Positions 46,283 through 57,313 of a DNA stretch of 64,000 nucleotides are shown here, one piece after another. The position numbers and the translations under genes are program-made. Position 1 is the first letter of the stretch; every line of letters starts with the position of its first letter. The DNA is taken from positions 1,044,501 to 1,108,500 of the forward strand of contig WLWX01000001.1 in NCBI GenBank assembly GCA_012103375.1, read 5' to 3'. This stretch comes from Paracoccaceae bacterium (GTDB taxonomy: Bacteria > Pseudomonadota > Alphaproteobacteria > Rhodobacterales > Rhodobacteraceae). The notes under the pieces are model-generated. The model was not told the DNA's origin. It saw nothing but the letters and a program-made list of their open reading frames with translations, and made no database searches.

Positions 46283-47596
46283 TTAGTGAATAATCTCTTC
46301 CTCCTTGACGAACATGTTCGCCCAGGCGCGATCTATCAGGTCCGGGGACATCTGGTGGGGGATATCCTCGAAGTCGCAAATCGCGCGCATCTGGTCGATC
46401 AGGAAGATCGGCTGATAGTTTGCATAGACATTGTCGATGGTTGGGTATTTCACCGTCAGCAGATGGCGCAGGGTCGCCTCATCCAGCTCCATTTTTCGGG
46501 CACGGGCCACGATCGAGAAGATTTTGAGGTAGTCTTCCTGGTTCGGCCCGTCGATCTTGATCTTGAAGAAGATCCGGCGCAGGGCGGCTTTGTCGAAGAT
46601 CTCGTTCGGGTGGAAGTTGGTTGAAAAGATCACCAGCGTGTCGAACGGAACCTCGAACTTCTCGCCCGATTGCAGGGCCAGGATGTCCTTGTTTTCTTCC
46701 AGCGGAACAATCCAGCGGTTGACCAGCGCCTGCGGCGGTTCGACCTGTCGGCCAAGGTCGTCGACGATGAAGACGCCGCCGGTTGCCTTCAGTTGCAGCG
46801 GCGCCTGATAGGTTCGCGCCGTGGGGTTATAGACCAGATCGAGCATCGAGATGGTCAGTTCACCACCGGTGATCACTGTAGGCCGTTCGCAATAGACATA
46901 GCGGCGGTCATAAACGTTGCTGGTGCGGCGCAGGGAGTTCGGGTCGTCCTGCTGTTCTTCAGCTTTTGAATGAACAATCGGGTCGTAAACCGTTATCACC
47001 TGACCGGAATATTCGATTGCGCGCGGCACATAAATCTTGTCGCCCAAGGCATCCCTGATACCGTTCGAGATTGAGGATTTGCCGTTGCCCGGCGGGCCGT
47101 ACATCAGGATCGACCGGCCCGAGCCGACCGCCGGGCCCAAATGGTCCAGCAACTCATCCGGCAGCACCAGATGGCCCATGGCCCCGGTCAGCTGATCCCG
47201 GCTCATGTGGATGTTTCGGATCGACTGTCGTTTGACCTGTTCTGCATAAACCTCCAGCGGGACAGGCACTGCGCCGAAATATTCCGACTGGCTGAGCGCG
47301 TCCAGCGCGCGGGCCTTGCCGTAATCGGTCAGCTGATACCCCATTTCGTTGCCCGAGTTCGCGTGCAGCGTACCGGTGGCCTGCAACATGTTCTGATCGC
47401 GCGCCATGTCGACCAGCTCCTGCGTTACGGCGACGGGCAGGCAGACGATGCGCGCAATCTCGGTCACGTGTTCGACGTTCTGGCGGAAGATCGTCTTCAG
47501 CAGAATGTCCCGCATCATCACATGGGTCAGCCGCATGTCTTGCAATGTGCGCGGTGCCGGCGGCGGCGTTACCCCGGTCGTGGTGTGCATGTTCAT
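46283..47596 (-). CDS. AAA-type ATPase
   Basis: This 437-residue protein has a winged-helix-like N-terminal region (residues about 20-130) and an AAA+ module. Walker A is SILMYGPPGNGKSS near residue 165, Walker B is GGVFIVDDLGR, sensor I is LVIFSTNFHPNEIF, and the arginine-finger region is LRRIFFKIKIDGP. It is regularly found close to tad/cpa pilus loci in alphaproteobacteria, but its role is not known. It faces away from the membrane-protein gene at 47.7 kb. Confidence 0.8.
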   Translation of the reverse strand: MNMHTTTGVTPPPAPRTLQDMRLTHVMMRDILLKTIFRQNVEHVTEIARIVCLPVAVTQELVDMARDQNMLQATGTLHANSGNEMGYQLTDYGKARALDALSQSEYFGAVPVPLEVYAEQVKRQSIRNIHMSRDQLTGAMGHLVLPDELLDHLGPAVGSGRSILMYGPPGNGKSSISNGIRDALGDKIYVPRAIEYSGQVITVYDPIVHSKAEEQQDDPNSLRRTSNVYDRRYVYCERPTVITGGELTISMLDLVYNPTARTYQAPLQLKATGGVFIVDDLGRQVEPPQALVNRWIVPLEENKDILALQSGEKFEVPFDTLVIFSTNFHPNEIFDKAALRRIFFKIKIDGPNQEDYLKIFSIVARARKMELDEATLRHLLTVKYPTIDNVYANYQPIFLIDQMRAICDFEDIPHQMSPDLIDRAWANMFVKEEEIIH

Positions 47597-47732
47597 CGTC
47601 TGCCCCTTTCATCCCACGCGCATTGCGTGTTCTTTCCATCGCGTCGCCTGAAAATCGCCGGGTTCGGCGGCAACAATCCTGTTGCAGCCACCCTGACTGT
47701 TTATTGTGGCCAAAAAATGAATGAGAGTGGGC

Positions 47733-49352
47733 ATGAGCAGAGCAAATCCAGCCATTCTTGCGGCGATCATGATCGGATTCGCCGCCGTCTTGGGGGGAGT
47801 GACCTTCTGGCCGGGCGCGTTCTACATCCGCCTGCATGAAGGTGACACGCTGCATCTTGTCTCGATCCTGCTGCGGATGGAGGACGGGCAGCGCCCGCAT
47901 CTGGATTTCATGACCCCGATCGGGGCATTGGCGTTTGCGCCGATTGTCCTGTTCCTCAAGACTGGACTGGGGGTCGGCATGTCGATCCTGGCGGCGCAGT
48001 TTCTGGTTGCGGCGGTGCTTGCGCCCGCGATCTGGTGGGTCGCGCTCAGCCGGTATCCCGGTCGCTGGGCCTGGGTGTTCGCGGCTGTCGCGCTGACGCT
48101 GGTTCTGGGCATGATGTTTGGCGGGACCGAAGCCTCGATTTCGATGCATTACAACCGCTGGGCCTGGGCGGTGACTTTTCTGATGGTCTCGGTCGCCGTG
48201 CTGCCGGTGATTGGGCGCCCGCGACCCCGGATCGACGGGGTCATCCTTGGGGCCGGGGCGGCTGCGCTGGTTCTGACCAAGATGGCGTTTTTCGTCGGTG
48301 TTGGTCCCGCGATCCTGTTGATCCTAGTGGTGCGCCGCAAGATGGCGACGCTGGGCGTGGCGGTGATTGTTGGCGGGCTGGTTGCTGTCGGGATCGCGCT
48401 GTGGGGTGGCGTTGATTTCTGGGCAAGCTATGCGCGTGATCTGCTGGTCGTTGCCACCGCCGAAACGCGCCCGCACCCCGGTGCCGGATATGCCGGCACG
48501 GCGGCCAGCCCGGCGTTTCTGGGTGGGTCGCTTCTGGCGCTGGCGGCTGTGGTGATCCTGCGCCGTTCAGGTGCGAAAAACGCCGGGCTGGCGTTGATGT
48601 TGCTGTTTCCCGGCTTTGTGCTGATCGCCTGGCAGAATTGGGGGAACGAGCCGCGATGGCTGTGGCTTCTGGGGCTGATGCTGGTGCCGTTGGGCTTGCG
48701 GATCGACAATGAGGCGGGCGACTGGTTGCGCGGTCGGCGGGCGCTGACGCTGGTGGCGGCGATGGCAATGGCGCTGTCCTTCGGCACGTTCATCAACATT
48801 CTGCTAAGCCCGTTTCGCCATGTCGCCACTGACAAGTCAGATTATGTCGCGCTGATTTCAGGTGACCCCCGGCTGGCCGATCTGTTGACCGTTGACATCC
48901 GTGCCCTGCGGCTGAACCGGCGTGTGGACCTGACGATGCCGGGGGCGACGGATGCGCCCTGGAACGACCCCGATTTACGCGACGAGCCTGCAATCCTGCT
49001 GGGTGAGGCGCTGGAACCATGCGAGACTCAATTGGGAATCTCGGCCTGGACGGCGGCGATCTCGGCGGATCTGGCGGCGGCGGGCTATGGCGCAGGAACG
49101 CAAATTTTCACCGCCGATGTCTTTTCCGCCTTCTGGCTTTATGGTCCGCAGGACGCGCTGGAAAGCGGCGCGCCCTGGTATTATGGCGGGCTGACGGGGC
49201 TGCAAAACGCGGATGTCATGCTTGTGCCGCTTTGCCCGAACCATGAAGTGACGCGAAAACGCGTGCTGGACGAGGTTGCGGAATTCAACGTGCCACTGAC
49301 CGAGGTGCACCGCACGCCGGATTACGTCCTGCTGAAAGTAGATGCGCCCTGA
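47733..49352 (+). CDS. Large multi-pass membrane protein, function unknown
   Basis: This 539-residue protein has about ten transmembrane helices in its first 370 residues, with a YIRLHEGDTLHLVSILLRMEDGQRPHLDF loop after the first one. A soluble C-terminal domain follows. The early acidic loop and the overall plan recall membrane glycosyltransferases of the PMT/ArnT type, but no decisive motif is present. The upstream ATG at 47721 is possible; 47733 has a better ribosome site (GAGAGTGG). Confidence 0.55.
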   Translation: MSRANPAILAAIMIGFAAVLGGVTFWPGAFYIRLHEGDTLHLVSILLRMEDGQRPHLDFMTPIGALAFAPIVLFLKTGLGVGMSILAAQFLVAAVLAPAIWWVALSRYPGRWAWVFAAVALTLVLGMMFGGTEASISMHYNRWAWAVTFLMVSVAVLPVIGRPRPRIDGVILGAGAAALVLTKMAFFVGVGPAILLILVVRRKMATLGVAVIVGGLVAVGIALWGGVDFWASYARDLLVVATAETRPHPGAGYAGTAASPAFLGGSLLALAAVVILRRSGAKNAGLALMLLFPGFVLIAWQNWGNEPRWLWLLGLMLVPLGLRIDNEAGDWLRGRRALTLVAAMAMALSFGTFINILLSPFRHVATDKSDYVALISGDPRLADLLTVDIRALRLNRRVDLTMPGATDAPWNDPDLRDEPAILLGEALEPCETQLGISAWTAAISADLAAAGYGAGTQIFTADVFSAFWLYGPQDALESGAPWYYGGLTGLQNADVMLVPLCPNHEVTRKRVLDEVAEFNVPLTEVHRTPDYVLLKVDAP

Positions 49353-49500
49353 GGCACGCCAGGTACGGCGAGGTTGGGTGCCAGGGGTTGGCAACCTTCG
49401 GCATCATCCATTCGATAGGAACCAGTGCCGAGGACGAGCGCCATGCGCCTGCGGCGCGCACCGGCCATTCAACAGCGACTTGGAAGATCAGGTTGGCGCT

Positions 49501-49992
49501 TTAGCGAAAAGCGGCAAGCGCCAGATAGGCGATCAACGTGGGGGCCAGGGCGATGCCCAGCGGGAAATCCTTGCGCCCCCAGCTTTCCCAATGCGGGGTC
49601 GCGTTCACCACGGCCGGGATGCGGCGCGCAACGCGGTGGGTGATCAGGCCGACGATGGTGAAGGCCGCCAAAAGGTACACAACCTTTGTAATGTCCGGAT
49701 AGGCCACGAAGGGGGCCATTGCGGCGGCGAATTTGGCGTCACCGGCGCCAAAGCCGATCAGGCTGTTGGCGATGAAACCCAGTGCCAGGACCACCACCAG
49801 GCTGACCCAGCCCCAGCCCCAGTCCACAAGCGGCAGGGTCATCAACCCGACCGCAGCGTAGACGACCACCAGTGCCAGGACCGCTGTGTTGCGGATTTTC
49901 ATGAACGCCAGATCGGTCCAGACCGTGTACAGACAGACCGGCGCGGTCAGGATCAGGAACCAGAGCGCGGTTCCCGATTGAAGGCTCATCAT
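49501..49992 (-). CDS. cpaA: Prepilin peptidase CpaA/TadV (A24)
   Basis: This 163-residue type IV prepilin peptidase cuts Flp prepilins. It has five to six transmembrane helices. The two catalytic aspartates are expected in VWTDLAFMKIRN (near residue 27) and in the GFGAGDAKFAAA (GxGD) motif. It lacks a methylase domain, as usual for CpaA/TadV. It stands at the downstream end of the tad block. Confidence 0.9.
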   Translation of the reverse strand: MMSLQSGTALWFLILTAPVCLYTVWTDLAFMKIRNTAVLALVVVYAAVGLMTLPLVDWGWGWVSLVVVLALGFIANSLIGFGAGDAKFAAAMAPFVAYPDITKVVYLLAAFTIVGLITHRVARRIPAVVNATPHWESWGRKDFPLGIALAPTLIAYLALAAFR

Positions 49993-50005
49993 GGTTACGT
50001 CGTCC

Positions 50006-51103
50006 CTAGTTCTGGACGTTGGCTTCTAGGGCACGCAGGCTGCGCACGGCGGCCTCGAAATGCTGCGGATGGGTGTCGATCGCGTCGCGCAACAGGCCCT
50101 TGCCAGTTTTTACGTCACCCTGCTTGATCGCCGAAAGTGCCAGCGTGTGCAGCAATTGCGCCCGTTCGACCTGATCCATCGGAACGACGGGAAGGTCGTA
50201 ATTGCGCTGTGCGCCACGGGCCAGCACCAGGTTGTTTTTGGCGGATTGTGTTGAAAAACTCCGAAATCAGAGCGTCGCGGATTTCTTGCGAAAACCTATG
50301 AAGCGAAATAGTCGGAAAGCTTTGACCACGAGACAGCGCATGGCTGCGCGTGAGCGCATGTAGGCGATTTGGGCCGACCCCCGCGCCAAAAATTTAGGAT
50401 CGGGCTGCATGGAAAGAAAAATCATCGTTCAGGCCCTAAAACGGAGTTTTTCAACACAATCGGCGGTGAACAGTTTTTCATTGTAGGTGATTGCGCGCAC
50501 GAACAGCTTTTCCGCATCGCGGTATTCGCCGCGCGTCAGTTTGGAATAGTCCCAGTTGTTCAGAACACCGGCGGGCGTGGTCGTCAGCCCGGCGGCGGTT
50601 TCATAAAAGCTGTCGGCGCGTTTCCAATCTTCGTTCTTGTCGGCCATCATCGCCTCTAGCCGATACCGGTCAAAGGATTCCAGTGTCGGCGGGATGCGAT
50701 CCAGCTGCGCCTCGGCCTGGTCCCATTCGCCCGCGCGCACCATCGCGTCGGCCAATGAGATCTGGTCGTCCGTGGTCGACCCCTCCATCGTGCCCACCTT
50801 TGCCCAGGCGGTCGCGCCTTCGGTCGGGCGCTTGGCGCGGATCAGCGATTTCGCCAGCCCGCGCTGCAGGTCGATCCGGTCGGGGTTGTCGCCGGTGGCG
50901 CGTTTGAAATAGGCCACCGCCTCGTTCGGGTCGGCGACGGTCAGCATGATGTCGTTCATGTTGGTTTCGTCGATCACGTTGACGGATTGGATCGCGCGTT
51001 CCACCTCCGCGTCACCGCCTGTCATGCCGTTGCGAAGTTTATCGCAGCCGGACAGGGCCAATGCCCCGCAAACTGCGAGTGTCGTAATTGTCCAATGGCG
51101 CAT
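50006..51103 (-). pseudogene. TPR lipoprotein of the tad locus, interrupted
   Basis: The rebuilt 291-residue protein has a lipoprotein signal (TTLAVCGALALSGC) and TPR-like helices (NEAVAYFKRATGDNPDRIDLQRGLAKSLIRAKR, then PTEGATAWAKVG). It is split after EKLFTA by a miniature element. On the far side the sequence continues KNNLVLARGAQRNYDLP and the final helices to RALEANVQN. Removing the element and one 4-bp duplicate restores the frame. The role is probably a TadD-type pilus assembly helper. Only the N-terminal part could now be made. Confidence 0.85.
50244..50461 (-). repeat. 218-bp miniature inverted-repeat element, copy C
   Basis: It is in the opposite orientation to copies A and B and appears identical in the interior. 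The flanking 4-bp direct repeats are GGCG. The 52-codon frame lies at 50425-50267 on the minus strand. It is inserted in the TPR lipoprotein gene. Confidence 0.93.
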
Positions 51104-51146
51104 GTGCCTGCGTCCTCTGTTCTGCTCGGGTCGGTCCGCTTTTGTG

Positions 51147-51722
51147 CTAGGGCGTCGTCAGCAACAGGTAATCCCCGGTGCCACGGCGCATCAGCGCGAA
51201 CTCGGTTTTATCCTCGGCAGAATAGTCTGGATTCTCAAGAATTTCGAGCGTTAATCTCAAGTTCTCCCGAATGGCGGCAGATTGGCCACTATCCAGCGAA
51301 AAAGCGTTGCGAAAAACGTGTTCTGCTTCGCCTGCGCGGCCGGTTTCGATCAGCACGACGCCCAGATTGTTCAGGGCGGGTACGAATTTCGGGTCCGCCT
51401 CTAACGCGCGGCGCAGCATCTGTTCGGCCTGACCCAACCGCCCAAGCCGCAAGTTCGCGGATCCGATCGCGCTGAGGATATCGACATTCACCCCCTGGCG
51501 TCCCGCCGCGCGGTAATAGGATTTCAACGCCAGCTCAAATTCGCCCGCTTCCATCAGGCGGTGCCCAACGGCCAGGCCGTCGACGCTGTCGCTTAGTGGT
51601 GCGGCGCGGGTGCCGGGGGCATAGGGGCTGCCCTCAATCGGTTTCAGACCCTTCTGACAGCCGGAAACGGCAAGCGTTATGCCTGCCGCTGCCAAGATGC
51701 CTGCGCAATACTGTCGTTTCAT
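51147..51722 (-). CDS. tadD: TPR lipoprotein TadD-like
   Basis: This 191-residue protein has a lipoprotein signal (ILAAAGITLAVSGC) and tetratricopeptide repeats (GELELALKSYYRAAG-like, here GEFELALKSYYRAAGRQG; RLGQAEQMLRRALEADPKFVPALNNLGVVLIETGRAGEAEHVFRNAF). TadD-type proteins are needed for Flp pilus assembly, probably helping the secretin. It lies 6 bp downstream of tadC and 43 bp upstream of the interrupted second TPR gene. Confidence 0.88.
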   Translation of the reverse strand: MKRQYCAGILAAAGITLAVSGCQKGLKPIEGSPYAPGTRAAPLSDSVDGLAVGHRLMEAGEFELALKSYYRAAGRQGVNVDILSAIGSANLRLGRLGQAEQMLRRALEADPKFVPALNNLGVVLIETGRAGEAEHVFRNAFSLDSGQSAAIRENLRLTLEILENPDYSAEDKTEFALMRRGTGDYLLLTTP

Positions 51723-51728
51723 AAACGC

Positions 51729-52706
51729 CTAGAAGCTGATGTTCTGCAACGTTTCATAGATGCTATAGATCGACGGGCCAATAAGAATAATCAGAAGTGG
51801 CGGAACCGTGAGCATCATGGTCGCCAGTGTCATCTTGGTTGGCAGGGTGTTGGCCTTTTCCTCGGCACGCATCACGCGCTTGTCGCGCATTTCGGCGGCA
51901 TAGACCCGCAGCGCTTCTGCGATTGAGGTGCCGAAGGTGGCTGACTGTATCAACACAGTCACAAAACTTGTCACATCCATCACCCCGGCGCGTTCGGACA
52001 TATCGCGCAGCACGGCAACGCGATCTTTACCGGCCTTCAACTCGTGACTGACCATTTCGAATTCATCGGCCAGCGCAGGGAAGCCTGCGCGGATTTCCTT
52101 GCTGACCCGGATGATCGACTGATCCAGCGATTGCCCGGCCTCGACGCAGACCAGCATCATGTCCAGCGAGTCGGGAAAGCCGTTGGTGATTTCCTCTTGC
52201 CGGGTCTGGACCCGCTTGGTGACCCAGTATTTGGGCAGCATGTACCCAATCGAACCCGGAATGATGATGTAGATCATCATCATAGAGACCGTAGTTTCCA
52301 CCCCGGTTGCGTTGCGGAATACAACATAGCCGACCCCGGCCAGCAGCCCCAGAACCCCCAGCGCGAATTGCAGGAAGTGGAAGGTGCGCACCGCATTCTT
52401 GCTGCGGTATCCGGCCTGTAGCAGCTTCAGCCGCGCTGCCGACAGTTCTTCGGCGTCCTGGGGTTCCAGGAAGTTCGAGTATTTTTCGAGCTTGTCTTTC
52501 TTCTCTTCATGGCGAAGCTTGCGCTTCCCCTCGGGCGCGTCCCCGGCGGTTTTGGGCTCATCCTTCAGCTTGGACAGCGGGTCGACCTGCTTTCTCAGCA
52601 TGATCGGCAGGGTCAGAATGATCAGCAGCAGACCAAGCCCACCGACCGCGAATAACGGGCCAAGCGGACCCATGTTTGAGGTCAGGAATTCATTGATGGC
52701 TTCCAT
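51729..52706 (-). CDS. tadC: Flp pilus platform protein TadC (GspF family)
   Basis: This 325-residue inner-membrane protein has an N-terminal transmembrane helix and an acidic/Lys-rich cytoplasmic linker (DPLSKLKDEPKTAG). Further helices and a T2SS-F domain follow, with FPDSLDMMLVCVEAGQSLDQSIIRVSKEI and the SFVTVLIQSATFGTSIAEALRVYAAEMRDKR motif. With TadB it forms the platform of the Tad machine. It lies 13 bp downstream of tadB. Confidence 0.93.
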   Translation of the reverse strand: MEAINEFLTSNMGPLGPLFAVGGLGLLLIILTLPIMLRKQVDPLSKLKDEPKTAGDAPEGKRKLRHEEKKDKLEKYSNFLEPQDAEELSAARLKLLQAGYRSKNAVRTFHFLQFALGVLGLLAGVGYVVFRNATGVETTVSMMMIYIIIPGSIGYMLPKYWVTKRVQTRQEEITNGFPDSLDMMLVCVEAGQSLDQSIIRVSKEIRAGFPALADEFEMVSHELKAGKDRVAVLRDMSERAGVMDVTSFVTVLIQSATFGTSIAEALRVYAAEMRDKRVMRAEEKANTLPTKMTLATMMLTVPPLLIILIGPSIYSIYETLQNISF

Positions 52707-52719
52707 GATCGCGCCCTCC

Positions 52720-53688
52720 TCAGACTTTGATGTTTACGAGTGCGCGCATGACGAACACGTTCGCGACCAGAAAACCGGCCACGACAAGGCAGGCGGGAAT
52801 GAAGGCGGCTGTTTCTTTCACTTCGTCATAATAATTTGGCTGAATGACGTTGATCATCACCAGCGCGCCCAGCGGAAACACACTCAGGAACATGCCGGAC
52901 CATTTCGCCTCGGCGGTGATCGCGCGGACCCGGCGGAACAGTTTGAAGCGTGACCGGATCACCTTGGCCAGACCACCCAGGATCTCGGCAAGGTTACCGC
53001 CCGAGGTTTGCTGGATCGTCACCGCCACAGCAAGGAAGCGCAAATCCTGCATGTCAAGCCGTTCTGCCATGGCTTTCAACGCGTCGCCGACGTCACGACC
53101 ATAGGCGCTTTCGTCCGAGATGATGCCCATTTCCGAGCCCAGCGGATCCGCAACCTCGGTCGCGACAATGCCAAGCGCGGACGAGAACGGGTGGCCAACG
53201 CGCAGGCTGTGCACCATCAGTTCCACCGCGTCAGGCAGTTGTTCTTCGATCATGCTAAGGCGTTTCTTGGCCTTATTGTTCACCCAGACATAAACGCCGC
53301 CGACGCCCATCGCGATCGAGACTGCGATACGGATTGGCAGGTTTGCGCCGGTTCCGAAGGTCAGGCCGACAAAGGCAAATCCTGCCAAACCAACCATCAC
53401 CGCGATCAGCTGGGGCGGTGAAAACGCGATACCCGCCCGCTGTGCCTTGCCCGCCAGGATCGAATACAGCGGGATCGAGCGTGATTTCATATGCTGGCTC
53501 ATCTCCTTGCGGAGTTGTTCCAGCACCTTCTCGCGCCCGCCGCCCTTTTCCAGCATATCAAGTCGGCGATTGACCCGGCTGTTCAGGCTGATGGATTTGC
53601 CGAAGATGGTCAGATAGACGCCTTCGACCAGCAGCAGAACGGCAATGAATATAAGGCCGTAAATAATCGGTTCGGGACTGATTGTCAT
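52720..53688 (-). CDS. tadB: Flp pilus platform protein TadB (GspF family)
   Basis: This 322-residue membrane protein has N-terminal and C-terminal transmembrane helices and a T2SS-F domain. The latter shows LPDAVELMVHSLRVGHPFSSALGIVATEV and LRFLAVAVTIQQTSGGNLAEILGGLAKVIRSRFKLFRRV. It partners TadC. It lies 6 bp downstream of the CpaF-like ATPase gene and is transcribed with it. Confidence 0.93.
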   Translation of the reverse strand: MTISPEPIIYGLIFIAVLLLVEGVYLTIFGKSISLNSRVNRRLDMLEKGGGREKVLEQLRKEMSQHMKSRSIPLYSILAGKAQRAGIAFSPPQLIAVMVGLAGFAFVGLTFGTGANLPIRIAVSIAMGVGGVYVWVNNKAKKRLSMIEEQLPDAVELMVHSLRVGHPFSSALGIVATEVADPLGSEMGIISDESAYGRDVGDALKAMAERLDMQDLRFLAVAVTIQQTSGGNLAEILGGLAKVIRSRFKLFRRVRAITAEAKWSGMFLSVFPLGALVMINVIQPNYYDEVKETAAFIPACLVVAGFLVANVFVMRALVNIKV

Positions 53689-53694
53689 AACAGG

Positions 53695-55146
<1,452 letters not shown>

Positions 55147-55159
55147 TGAGATCTACCTT

Positions 55160-56377
55160 CTAATGACTACCGGCTGACACCGACTCGTTCAGTTCATGGA
55201 CTGATTCCGCCAGTTTCTGGATTTCTTTGCGCAGCGGGTTTTTTGGTGCGCCATTGGCCAGCGGGATGCCATGGTCGCACCCCTGCGCGACCTGCTTCAA
55301 CCCGTCGGGCATCAGAACTTCAATCGTGATTTCAAGGCTTTCCGCCAACCGCTTCACGCGGCTTTTGCCCGCCAAATCGGTGAATTTCGGCGCCCGGTTC
55401 AGCACGTAACGCAGCTTTTCAAACGGCAGCTCTTCGGATTTCAAGGCGCGGATCAGGCGCAGGGTGTTCTGCGCCGAACGCATGTCCAGTTCCAGCATCG
55501 CGAAATACACATGTGCGGAATGCAGCACCGTTTCGGTCCAGGAAACGACCGTGGGCGGCATGTCGATCACGACATAGTCGAAGTTGGTGCGCGCCATTTC
55601 CAGGATGCGCCCGATGTCATCGGGACCAACGATATCCAGCGGTAGCATTTCCGCAGGTGCGGTCAGAACCTGCATCTTGTCTTCAAACGTCTGCAGGGAC
55701 TGCATGAAGCTTTCCTGGTCCATCGTTTCAGTCGTGGACAGAACTTCGAACACGGCGTCGCGACGCGACAGATCCAGATCAATCAGAAGCACACGCGGCG
55801 CCTGACCGTTGACGTCAAGATTTGCCAGTTCCCAGGCAAGGTTCACGGCAAAGTTTGTGGCCCCAACGCCACCGGCAAGCCCGTGCACCGGCAACAGGAC
55901 GGCGTCGCGGTCGCCAGTCGCCTTGATATGGGTGGTGGTGTCGGCGGCTTCTGCTTTTTCAATCACTTCCGGTTTGCGCATCCGCGCGATCGCGTCGTGC
56001 AGCGCACCATCGGGAAGAGGGTAGGGGACGAATTCTTGAGCGCCCAGTTTCAGCAACTGGTGTAGGGTAATCGGGGTGACCTTTTCGGCGATCAGAAGCG
56101 TTCGGATTTTTCTGGCGCTTGCCAGTTTGATCAGTTGGGAAACGGTGGTCAGGTCAGCCTCGTCCTCCTCATCCATCGCGATGGCAATGAATTCAAGGGA
56201 ATCTGCGTCCGACTGGGATAGAAACAGCGACGCGTCTTCATAAGTCAGGTCGCCCCAGCTCTCTCCGAGTTCCGTTTCCATGTCCTCGATCAGCAGATCG
56301 AACTTCTGCACATCGCGGCTGACGGTGCAGGCCAGGATGGGCGCTGGTTCCGGCTGCATTACGGCGCTCGTCGCCAT
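55160..56377 (-). CDS. cpaE: Pilus assembly protein CpaE/TadZ
   Basis: This 405-residue protein localises the Tad machine at the pole. An N-terminal receiver-like domain (residues about 20-135) is followed by a MinD/ParA-like ATPase with a degenerate P-loop (HGLAGGVGATNFAVNLAWEL). VLLIDLDLSRRDAVFEVL and YVVIDMPPTVVSWTETVL follow. The start at 56377 is preferred because GAAGGGG lies just upstream; a longer frame lacks similarity. It lies 13 bp upstream of cpaF. Confidence 0.93.
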   Translation of the reverse strand: MATSAVMQPEPAPILACTVSRDVQKFDLLIEDMETELGESWGDLTYEDASLFLSQSDADSLEFIAIAMDEEDEADLTTVSQLIKLASARKIRTLLIAEKVTPITLHQLLKLGAQEFVPYPLPDGALHDAIARMRKPEVIEKAEAADTTTHIKATGDRDAVLLPVHGLAGGVGATNFAVNLAWELANLDVNGQAPRVLLIDLDLSRRDAVFEVLSTTETMDQESFMQSLQTFEDKMQVLTAPAEMLPLDIVGPDDIGRILEMARTNFDYVVIDMPPTVVSWTETVLHSAHVYFAMLELDMRSAQNTLRLIRALKSEELPFEKLRYVLNRAPKFTDLAGKSRVKRLAESLEITIEVLMPDGLKQVAQGCDHGIPLANGAPKNPLRKEIQKLAESVHELNESVSAGSH

Positions 56378-56582
56378 CGGTTTCCCCTTCGTATAACCCC
56401 GGCTTGGCCCATCGGAACGGACCGCAACCTGCGGTGTCACCCCTGGGCAAAACCCACCCGCGCGCACTGATTCTGCGCGCAATACTCCCTACAGAGCGAC
56501 GATGACCCTCAATGGTGACAACATTGAGGCTAAAAAATCGTAATTATTCGATTTTTATGGACGATCAAATTTTATGGAAGAT

Positions 56583-56618
56583 AAAAAAAGTGACGTCGCA
56601 GCAGGGCCACGGCGTCAC
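56583..56618 (-). terminator. Rho-independent terminator after ompA-like gene
   Basis: On the minus strand GTGACG and CGTCAC form a stem (56618-56590) followed directly by seven T (56589-56583). It lies 28 bp after the OmpA-like stop. The 268-bp gap to cpaE also holds an A/T-rich palindrome (AAAAATCG...CGATTTTT near 56531-56554) and is the likely site of the cpaE promoter. Confidence 0.6.
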
Positions 56619-56645
56619 AATCATTCGGAATTTGTTTCTTGGGCC

Positions 56646-57308
56646 CTAGTTGGAATCGGCCTGTTCGATCGTCGGGCTTGCCAGCGCAGAGCGGATGTAT
56701 TCGCGCTGGATGACGGCGGCATATTTGCCATTCAGGCAACAATTCTTCCCGTTGCCAGCGCCCACGAAGCCAGACACCTGGGTGATAGTACGGCGATTGC
56801 GGCGTTCGCGCCCTTCGGTGACGATCAGCGGCTGGGTTTCGCCAAGCGATGCCACGGCCTCCAGCCTGCGACGCGAGACGCCTTGCGTCGCCAGATAGCT
56901 GACAACGGCCTGCGCGCGCGCCAGCCCAAGGCGTTTGTTATAGGTGGCCGAACCAACCAGATCGGTGTGCCCATAGACCCGGAACCGGACCTCGGGGAAT
57001 TGCCGGATCCAATTTGCCTGACGCCGCAGGGTGGCCTGGGCGGCAGCATCAAGCTGAGAGCTGTTGAAAGCAAAGTTAATCATTGGATCAATTTCGGACG
57101 AGAACCTGTTGTTTAGGTTCACCATTACGTGCTGACCACTGGCTTCACCGCTTTGGATCAGCGTGTTCTGCATCGTCGGGTTGCCGAAGCTACCGTCATC
57201 GACGCTGGACCCTGCCGTCACGTCCAGCGACTGGCCCATGTTCTGACATCCGACGAGTAAGGCAAGCGCCAGCCCGGACAGAGTCATTTTCAGATGTGTC
57301 ATCTTCAT
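56646..57308 (-). CDS. OmpA-family lipoprotein of the tad locus
   Basis: This 220-residue protein has a lipoprotein signal (LSGLALALLVGC) and an OmpA-like peptidoglycan-binding domain. The domain shows INFAFNSSQLDAAAQATLRRQANWI, VYGHTDLVGSATYNKRLGLARAQAVVSYLATQGV and RRNRRTITQV. Such a gene follows cpaC in many alphaproteobacterial tad loci and may anchor the secretin. The ATG at 57308, with GGAG upstream, is preferred; a GTG at 57317 is possible. Confidence 0.88.
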   Translation of the reverse strand: MKMTHLKMTLSGLALALLVGCQNMGQSLDVTAGSSVDDGSFGNPTMQNTLIQSGEASGQHVMVNLNNRFSSEIDPMINFAFNSSQLDAAAQATLRRQANWIRQFPEVRFRVYGHTDLVGSATYNKRLGLARAQAVVSYLATQGVSRRRLEAVASLGETQPLIVTEGRERRNRRTITQVSGFVGAGNGKNCCLNGKYAAVIQREYIRSALASPTIEQADSN

Positions 57309-57313
57309 CGCCT

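Noticed and set aside
49353-49500. A sixth copy of the 165-bp intergenic repeat.
   Set aside because: Only one end-like motif (TGCGCCTGCGGCGCGCACCGG) matches copy E; the centre and other end do not align.
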